NCBI GenBank assembly: GCA_001717015.1
Contig: MAGV01000084.1
Span: 25,681-36,272 of the forward strand
DNA from: Candidatus Methanosuratincola petrocarbonis (ex Vanwonterghem et al. 2016)
Lineage (GTDB): Archaea > Thermoproteota > Methanomethylicia > Methanomethylicales > Methanomethylicaceae
Direction of reading: 5' to 3'
Length of the DNA: 10,592 bases
Made by a program: the position numbers and the translations under genes. Shown one piece after another: positions 6,975 to 10,592 of this stretch. Below the pieces are notes generated by a model. That model made no database searches and was not told the DNA's origin. It saw nothing but the letters and a program-made list of their open reading frames with translations. Positions within the stretch are counted from its first letter, which is position 1, and each line of letters begins with the position of its first letter.

Positions 6975-6988
6975 TTTTTCATTTTTTT
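6975..6988 (+). terminator. Oligo-T terminator after EF-2
   Basis: A pyrimidine-rich stretch with T5 (6975-6979) and T7 (6982-6988) begins 17 bp after the EF-2 stop. Clustered T-runs without a required hairpin are the common archaeal termination signal. Confidence 0.65.
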
Positions 6989-7008
6989 GTTCTAAGCTCG
7001 AACGAAGA

Positions 7009-7020
7009 TTTTTTAAATTA
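7009..7020 (+). promoter_or_regulatory. TATA box for tRNA-Gly
   Basis: TTTTTTAAATTA is centred about 31 bp before the mature tRNA 5' end. It predicts a transcript starting near 7040 with a very short 5' leader for RNase P to remove. It directly follows the EF-2 terminator. Confidence 0.65.
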
Positions 7021-7045
7021 GACCAAGCTAAATGGTGAAGGCAGA

Positions 7046-7121
7046 GCGGCCGTGGTCTAGTCCGGTCTAGGATAGAAGCTTCCCAAGCTTCGGATCCCGG
7101 GTTCAAATCCCGGCGGCCGCA
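7046..7121 (+). tRNA. tRNA-Gly (anticodon CCC)
   Basis: The sequence folds into a full cloverleaf of 76 nt without intron. The acceptor stem GCGGCCG/CGGCCGC (7046-7052/7114-7120) is perfect, with discriminator A at 7121. The D stem GTCT/GGAT has two wobble pairs (G10-U25 and U13-G22) around an 11-nt loop with GG. The anticodon stem GAAGC/GCTTC encloses TTCCCAA, so the anticodon is CCC and reads GGG glycine codons. The variable loop is GGATC; the T stem CCGGG/CCCGG encloses TTCAAAT. The 3' CCA is not encoded and must be added by the CCA-adding enzyme. Confidence 0.95.
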
Positions 7122-7173
7122 CTTATAGGATCAGAAAATGCTGTGGATTCGATCGCTTTAGCTGCAAAATCAT

Positions 7174-7183
7174 GTTTAAATAA
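7174..7183 (+). promoter_or_regulatory. Strong TATA-like box in the gap after tRNA-Gly
   Basis: GTTTAAATAA is as good a TATA match as those of EF-2 and the tRNA, and predicts a transcript start near 7205. No coding region starts there. It would drive either a small RNA covering 7204-7271 or a leader of about 108 nt for the small membrane protein at 7313. Much of 7122-7173 shows nothing recognisable. Confidence 0.4.
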
Positions 7184-7203
7184 TTCGATGAGAATTTTAA
7201 CAT

Positions 7204-7271
7204 GTTCCTGGGACGCTGAGTTTTGAGTGATGATGTTCTCAACCAGGACCGCAAGCGCCGAGGAGGGGCGC
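7204..7271 (+). ncRNA. Candidate structured small RNA or mRNA leader
   Basis: Downstream of a good TATA box the sequence can fold: TCCTGG (7206-7211) with CCAGGA (7243-7248); inside it TTGAG (7223-7227) with CTCAA (7238-7242), whose 3' strand directly abuts that of the outer stem; then GCGCC (7255-7259) with GGCGC (7267-7271) around a GAGGAGG loop. The loop at 7227-7233 reads GTGATGA, identical to the C-box consensus of C/D guide RNAs, and CTGA occurs at 7216-7219, but no complete C/D box layout is present. No known RNA family was recognised. Support is structure and promoter only. Confidence 0.3.
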
Positions 7272-7276
7272 AATGA

Positions 7277-7284
7277 CATAAATA
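7277..7284 (+). promoter_or_regulatory. TATA box for the small membrane protein
   Basis: CATAAATA is centred about 26 bp before 7307, so a transcript would start roughly 6 nt before the ATG at 7313. This almost leaderless arrangement matches other genes in the window. A short TACCC/GGGTA inverted repeat follows at 7283-7295. Confidence 0.5.
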
Positions 7285-7312
7285 CCCAAAGGGTAGGGGT
7301 GGCTCCTCAAAT

Positions 7313-7444
7313 ATGCAGGCGACTGAAGGGGATCTGAAGCTGGCATTGAAGTGCCTCATAATGGCGCTGGCCATCTTTGGGGCCTCTTTGATATTCATAG
7401 TCGCCCTGCTGCTCTTCATAAAATGGCTGTTCCCCGGTCTCTGA
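7313..7444 (+). CDS. Small single-span membrane protein, 43 residues
   Basis: The frame ATG 7313 to TGA 7442 encodes a polar N-terminus (MQATEGDLKLALKC) followed by an uninterrupted hydrophobic stretch of about 22 residues (roughly 15-36) and a short tail KWLFPGL. Following the positive-inside rule, charge does not clearly decide orientation (Lys at 9 and 13 and Lys at 37). A TATA box with correct spacing supports expression. The family is not recognised and no function is proposed. It ends 7 bp before the stop of the convergent Nep1 gene. Chance is possible for so short a frame, but the clean TM profile and promoter argue for a real gene. Confidence 0.5.
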   Translation: MQATEGDLKLALKCLIMALAIFGASLIFIVALLLFIKWLFPGL

Positions 7445-7451
7445 TAAGGCT

Positions 7452-8138
7452 TCAGATGATCCTCAGGGCCCTTTCCAGCTCGTGCGACACCATTGACCCT
7501 ACGATCCAGGCATCCAAGGGCTTCTTATATACCGAGATCTGCTCATCCGCAAGAGAGAGATCCTTGAACTCTCCCCTCTGGAACCCCCCTATCACTAGGA
7601 CTGGTTTTTCTTGCCTCACGAGGTCAGAGAAGTACGTGTCCAGCTTGACCTTCCTACCCTTCTCCGTGAGGAACACCACTTTGCTATGTTCAACCCCATT
7701 AACCACATCCCGGATGTTGCCCCTCTTCAGCAGCATGAGCGGCTTGCCTCTGGGTGGGACCCTCCCTACCGAAAAGAGCTGTTCCATTAACCCGACAAAC
7801 CTGGTGTAGTTCCTGGGCATGTTTATCTCCGGAGCAACCCAGATCACAAAATCGTTTATCGTGTGGACATAGACCTGGAGCTGGCCTTCCTTGTTCAGTG
7901 GTCTCTCCAGCAGGTCGAGGAGCGTCAGGAATGTTATGTCGGGCCTCCCTCTCCTCTCCCAGTCCCTGAGCCCCTTCATAGCAGCATAGTGGAACGAGAT
8001 GTCCAGCAGCGTCTCTTCTGGTCTCTTCCCTTTCCTCTCCGCGAGCCTTGTGACCGACGGGTGGCTGGCAATCTCTCTCGGAACAGTCTCAAGTGCCGCC
8101 TCCCCAATAATCACTGTGATCACAGTTAGAGCCTCCAA
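7452..8138 (-). CDS. nep1: Nep1 (Emg1), 16S rRNA pseudouridine N1-methyltransferase
   Basis: This SPOUT-class methyltransferase has 228 residues from a TTG start at 8138. Nep1 methylates N1 of a hypermodified pseudouridine in helix 35 of small-subunit rRNA (position 914 in Methanocaldococcus) using S-adenosylmethionine, and assists small-subunit assembly. Family text: GEAALETVP near the start, LLDISFHYAAMKGL (44-57), ERRGRPDITFLTLL (61-74), VYVHTINDFVIWVAPE (89-104), NYTRFVGLMEQLFSVG (110-125) and the trefoil-knot SAM loop VIGGFQRGEF (182-191). Length is normal. Compared with the consensus as I remember it, DxSxHH reads DISFHY, PDIxH reads PDITF, and the Arg before PRNY is Asn. A TATA box on the minus strand places the transcript start within a few nt of the TTG. 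It is divergent from the RNase P subunit gene. Confidence 0.92.
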   Translation of the reverse strand: MEALTVITVIIGEAALETVPREIASHPSVTRLAERKGKRPEETLLDISFHYAAMKGLRDWERRGRPDITFLTLLDLLERPLNKEGQLQVYVHTINDFVIWVAPEINMPRNYTRFVGLMEQLFSVGRVPPRGKPLMLLKRGNIRDVVNGVEHSKVVFLTEKGRKVKLDTYFSDLVRQEKPVLVIGGFQRGEFKDLSLADEQISVYKKPLDAWIVGSMVSHELERALRII

Positions 8139-8166
8139 GCCCGTTGAGAGAGTCCCATCATCATAC

Positions 8167-8173
8167 TAATAAA
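8167..8173 (-). promoter_or_regulatory. TATA box for nep1 (minus strand)
   Basis: Read on the minus strand, TTTATTA (8173 down to 8167) is centred about 26 bp before 8144, only 6 nt from the TTG at 8138. It is nearly the same box as the one preceding ecfA1. This decides the TTG start and suggests a practically leaderless mRNA. Confidence 0.6.
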
Positions 8174-8191
8174 GATGTGCGGGCATTTTTT

Positions 8192-8199
8192 CTTTTATC
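8192..8199 (+). promoter_or_regulatory. TATA box for the RNase P subunit gene
   Basis: CTTTTATC is centred 25-26 bp before 8220-8221, the position of the TTG start codon, so the message should be leaderless. A transcript from here would exclude the in-frame ATG at 8175, which lies upstream of the box. Confidence 0.55.
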
Positions 8200-8219
8200 A
8201 GCTGGGGGTTAGCCTAAAC

Positions 8220-8537
8220 TTGAAACTAAACAGGGCCCACGTCCGTGATCTTGCAAAACAGAGGATCGCCCGCCTCTTCGCACTCGCAAGCCAGGCTGTA
8301 AAATCCGACACCGGCCAGGCAAACAGGTACGTTGAGCTTGCCCTCAAGATATCTATGCGCACCCGGGTCCGGATACCTCGGGAGCTGAAGCGGAGCGTAT
8401 GCAGGAAGTGCCACGCATACCTGTGCCCTGGCATAACCTCCAGAGTGAGGGTCCGTGCAAGCAGGTCGCCCCACGTCTCGGTCACCTGCCTGAACTGCGG
8501 CACTGTGCGGCGCTACCTCTTGGAGCGGGATTCTTGA
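8220..8537 (+). CDS. rnp4: Ribonuclease P protein component 4 (Rpr2/Rpp21)
   Basis: This protein subunit of archaeal RNase P has 105 residues from a TTG at 8220. An in-frame ATG at 8175 would add 15 poorly conserved residues (MCGHFFFYQLG...) and lies upstream of the predicted transcript start. The N-terminal helices (VRDLAKQRIARLFALASQAV) bind the partner Rnp3/Rpp29-type subunit. The zinc ribbon follows: CRKC (61-64) and CLNC (90-93), with the family word YLCPGITSRVRVR between them and RRYL after. RNase P removes 5' leaders from precursor tRNAs. The protein is strongly basic, as expected for an RNA-bound subunit. It is divergent from nep1 across an 81-bp shared promoter region. Confidence 0.9.
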   Translation: MKLNRAHVRDLAKQRIARLFALASQAVKSDTGQANRYVELALKISMRTRVRIPRELKRSVCRKCHAYLCPGITSRVRVRASRSPHVSVTCLNCGTVRRYLLERDS

Positions 8538-8559
8538 GCCTTCACATACCGGTAAAAAG

Positions 8560-8568
8560 GTTTATATT
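8560..8568 (+). promoter_or_regulatory. Strong TATA box upstream of the DEAD-box helicase
   Basis: GTTTATATT, preceded by a purine-rich AAAAAGG that could act as a BRE, predicts a transcript start near 8590. A second, weaker box (AATAAAAG, 8662-8669) could start a transcript near 8692, just before the ATG at 8697. Confidence 0.55.
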
Positions 8569-8589
8569 ACTCGCTGATAACTTAATCAA

Positions 8590-8696
8590 GTCTGAAGTAC
8601 GAAGGCCTTGAAAAATAGCGTTAGCTTCATGCTAATTCTATCGTCTTTGTAGCTCCGGATCAATAAAAGGGTTGATGTGTTACGAAATTCGAAGAA
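8590..8696 (+). other. Putative long 5' leader of the helicase mRNA
   Basis: If transcription begins at the strong TATA box, the helicase message carries about 107 nt of leader, unusual among the nearly leaderless genes here. It holds a palindrome AAGGCCTT (8602-8609), a small hairpin TTAGC/GCTAA (8621-8625/8631-8635) and a 7-codon open frame (ATG 8629 to TAG 8652). The last codons before the ATG read, in the helicase frame, VTKFEE. Confidence 0.35.
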
Positions 8697-9929
8697 ATGG
8701 GAATTCAAGACGAGATATTAAATTCAATAGGGGCGATGGGCCTGAAAGAGCCGACTCGGATCCAGTCCGAGGCGATCCCCCTCATAAAGGCAGGACATGA
8801 CGTGATAGGGCAGTCCGAGACCGGGTCTGGGAAGACTGCAGCCTTTGGTATACCGCTTGTGGAAAAAGTTACCAAAGGAAAGCCCGGTCAGGCGCTCATC
8901 CTGCTGCCGACCAGGGAGCTCGCATTACAGATCAGCGAGTCGCTCGCCAAATACTCCGCTGCCAAGGGTCTACGCGTGGTCTGCGTCTACGGAGGGGCTG
9001 CGATGGGTCCGCAGATCTCAGGACTAAGGCACTCAGAGATAATCGTGGGGACCCCCGGTAGGGTGCTTGACCTGATCGGTCAGGGGCACTTGCGAACTGG
9101 AAATGTCCATACGTTTGTCCTCGACGAGGCCGACAAGATGGTCGACATGGGCTTCATAGACGATGTGGCGGAGATCGCCGAGCACCTGCCTGAAGAGAAG
9201 CAGACGCTCCTATTCGCCGCGACGATGCCGGAAGGGCTAGAAGAGGTAATTGCCAGGTTCACAAGGGACCCGAAAAAGATCAGGACCGAGATTAAGGTCA
9301 AGGAAGACCTGCTCGAGCAGTACTACTGCAATATTGAGAGGAAGATGCGGTTCTCCCTGTTGGTCCGCCTATTCAAGGATGAGGCGCCAAAGACTGCGAT
9401 AGTGTTCTGCAATTCGAGACGGGAAGTCGAGTCCCTAACGAAGAACTTGAACAAGGTCGGCATTGCAGCAGTCGCCATACACGGCGGGCTGTCCCAGTCT
9501 AGGAGGGAGAGGGTGATCGACTCCTTCCACAGGGGAAGAATCAACGTGCTGGTGGCGACCGACGTGGCTGCCAGGGGTCTGGACTTCAAGAACGTCTCCC
9601 ATGTTTTCAACTACAGCATACCCAAGAACTCGGAGGACTACGTGAACAGGATAGGCAGGACTGCTAGGGCAGGGGAGCGTGGCAAGGCGATATCACTTCT
9701 GACAGTAGATGACTATGGGTTCTTCAGGAGGATCGTTAACCTCTACGAGTTCAGCGTCCAGGAGATCGAGTACTGCGATCTTGAGCGCCTGCCATTCATG
9801 AGCTCGATCGGGAACAACAGGGAAAGGCGCGAGAGGTGTAATCCGAGGGGTCCCAGAAGGGAGAACAGGGATTTCGGCGCCAGGCCTTCAGGTTTCAGCA
9901 ACGGGTACCAGGGCTTCATGCACAGGTAA
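8697..9929 (+). CDS. DEAD-box ATP-dependent RNA helicase
   Basis: This superfamily 2 RNA helicase has 410 residues from the ATG at 8697. RecA domain 1: Q-motif GLKEPTRIQ (15-23), motif I SETGSGKT (40-47), Ia PTRELA (71-76), GG (99-100), Ib TPGR (119-122), II DEAD (143-146) and III AAT (174-176, usually SAT). RecA domain 2: IV IVFCNS (235-240), V ATDVAARGLDF (288-298) and VI NRIGRTAR (317-324, usually HRIGRTGR). The C-terminal 40 residues are an Arg/Asn/Gly-rich basic tail suited to RNA binding. It likely unwinds RNA duplexes in ribosome assembly or mRNA turnover, like bacterial DeaD/RhlE proteins. The aromatic residue conserved 17 positions before the Q-motif lies ahead of this ATG, where the frame encodes TKFEE but has no ATG, GTG or TTG; the true N-terminus is therefore uncertain. 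Confidence 0.93.
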   Translation: MGIQDEILNSIGAMGLKEPTRIQSEAIPLIKAGHDVIGQSETGSGKTAAFGIPLVEKVTKGKPGQALILLPTRELALQISESLAKYSAAKGLRVVCVYGGAAMGPQISGLRHSEIIVGTPGRVLDLIGQGHLRTGNVHTFVLDEADKMVDMGFIDDVAEIAEHLPEEKQTLLFAATMPEGLEEVIARFTRDPKKIRTEIKVKEDLLEQYYCNIERKMRFSLLVRLFKDEAPKTAIVFCNSRREVESLTKNLNKVGIAAVAIHGGLSQSRRERVIDSFHRGRINVLVATDVAARGLDFKNVSHVFNYSIPKNSEDYVNRIGRTARAGERGKAISLLTVDDYGFFRRIVNLYEFSVQEIEYCDLERLPFMSSIGNNRERRERCNPRGPRRENRDFGARPSGFSNGYQGFMHR

Positions 9930-9937
9930 GCCCGTCC

Positions 9938-9950
9938 AATTTTTTCCTTT
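9938..9950 (+). terminator. Oligo-T terminator after the helicase
   Basis: T6 at 9940-9945 and TTT at 9948-9950 follow the helicase stop within 21 bp and extend to the stop codon of the convergent gene. No comparable T-run is present on the minus strand for that gene. Confidence 0.5.
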
Positions 9951-10591
9951 CAATCGTTGACTTGAACTGAATTGACCAACTTCTCCAGGAATTCCAAGAC
10001 CTCTTCCTGGTTACTCAGGTAGTACTCTGCCTCTGTAAGCTTGGGTTCATACCCGACGATCACCCCAATACCCCTTCCCTTCAGGGTCTTGAACCCGTCC
10101 TCATCTGTCAGGTCGTCCCCTATGAATATCGGGAGGTGCGTCTCGTCTGTGATCCCCTCGTGTTTCATGATCTCGGATATAGCAGTCCCTTTGTCGGCAC
10201 CTGTCCCTGACAATTCGACCACTCTCTTCCCCTCTGACCTTTTGAGGTATGGGTGCCTCGAAGCGATCTCTTCAAACAATTTGACAAGATCCGATATTTG
10301 ATCTGCCGCCACCGCCCGGTAGTGTAATGCCACTCCAAAGCGCTTCCTCTCAACGATAGCCCCCCTAAAACTCTTAGTCAAGCGACGCAATTCAATCTCT
10401 GCAGCCTCGAGCTCGCATAGGCATTTGTCTAACTCGTCGACCAGTTGCTTCCGCTCCCCGTTGATGAATACTATCTCGAGCCCATGGCTTCCTGCGTATG
10501 CTATCCCCTCGATCCCGACACGCCCCATCAGATCGTCCAGGTCCCTCCCGCTTATTATGCTGACCGGGAACCTCCTCTTCGCCTCATTTAG
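9950..10591 (-). CDS. otsB: Trehalose-6-phosphate phosphatase (partial, N-terminus missing)
   Basis: This is a HAD-superfamily phosphatase that hydrolyses trehalose-6-phosphate to trehalose, the second step of the OtsA/OtsB pathway for a compatible solute. The minus-strand frame is open to the window edge and gives 213 residues; the ATG at 10528 is internal because the conserved RRFPVSIISGRDLDDL (HAD motif II with SGR) lies ahead of it. Further family text: YAGSHGLEIVF, GADKGTAI with the motif III Lys, and IFIGDDLTDEDGF, the motif IV GDDxTDE characteristic of OtsB. The motif I DxDGT with the nucleophile Asp is beyond the window, so activity and any fusion to OtsA cannot be judged. It converges on the helicase with a 20-bp gap. 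Confidence 0.9.
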   Translation of the reverse strand, partial: LNEAKRRFPVSIISGRDLDDLMGRVGIEGIAYAGSHGLEIVFINGERKQLVDELDKCLCELEAAEIELRRLTKSFRGAIVERKRFGVALHYRAVAADQISDLVKLFEEIASRHPYLKRSEGKRVVELSGTGADKGTAISEIMKHEGITDETHLPIFIGDDLTDEDGFKTLKGRGIGVIVGYEPKLTEAEYYLSNQEEVLEFLEKLVNSVQVND

Positions 10592-10592
10592 A

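Noticed and set aside
7185..7250. C/D box guide RNA (GTGATGA at 7227, CTGA at 7216)
   Set aside because: The expected partner boxes and roughly 12-nt guides are absent: the only upstream C-like box is degenerate and 24 nt from CTGA, and no D box follows GTGATGA at the right distance.
7123..7419. A 98-codon minus-strand open frame between tRNA-Gly and nep1
   Set aside because: It spans promoters and the small membrane gene on the other strand, and shows no family-like features.
8175..8219. ATG 8175 as the start of rnp4
   Set aside because: It lies upstream of the TATA box at 8192 and adds an uncharacteristic N-terminus; the TTG at 8220 matches the predicted transcript start.

Overview
The window reads as a chromosomal segment of an archaeon, most likely of the TACK/Thermoproteota side (Bathyarchaeia- or Methanomethylicia-like is a guess). 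Archaeal markers are prefoldin beta followed by DUF3194, an EF-2 with the diphthamide-site context DPAHRGPGQ, Nep1, the RNase P subunit Rpr2/Rpp21, TATA boxes about 25 bp before presumed transcript starts, and oligo-T terminators. The EF-2 N-terminus (MPKYKQ...) and its overall wording resemble what I recall of Sulfolobus EF-2. Gene density is high, and TTG or GTG starts are frequent.

Layout. 1-1406: the end of prefoldin beta, a DUF3194 protein and a DHH/DHHA1 phosphoesterase, tightly packed or overlapping on the + strand. 1415-3856: a promoter followed by ecfA1-ecfA2-ecfT, each pair overlapping by 4 bp; this is the energy-coupling module of an ECF vitamin or metal importer, and no substrate-binding S component is encoded here. 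3857-4010: a non-coding gap with four successive potential hairpins, then a TATA box. 4011-4622: 6-phospho-3-hexuloisomerase. 4649-4712: an 8-bp GC inverted repeat with a T-run in its loop, then the EF-2 promoter. 4751-6958: EF-2 from a TTG start. 7046-7121: tRNA-Gly(CCC). 7122-7312: intergenic, with two TATA boxes and a possible structured transcript. 7313-7444: a 43-residue single-span membrane protein. 7452-8138 (-): Nep1, divergent from Rpr2/Rpp21 (8220-8537, +), each with its own TATA box and apparently leaderless TTG start. 8538-8696: a long leader with a strong TATA box. 8697-9929: DEAD-box RNA helicase. 9950-10591 (-): trehalose-6-phosphate phosphatase, cut by the window edge.

Functionally, most genes serve protein synthesis and RNA or protein maturation: prefoldin chaperone, EF-2, tRNA-Gly, rRNA pseudouridine methyltransferase, tRNA 5' processing and an RNA helicase. 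These are interspersed with one importer module and two carbohydrate enzymes (pentose-phosphate supply and trehalose synthesis). Nothing indicates a phage, transposon, CRISPR array or recent transfer.

I did not find a clear new multi-gene system. The best leads are the structured intergenic stretches at 3877-3970 and 7204-7271, the N-terminus of the DEAD-box helicase (the conserved upstream Phe lies in frame ahead of the first usable start codon), the unnamed 43-residue membrane protein, and the DUF3194 gene whose end overlaps the DHH phosphoesterase.
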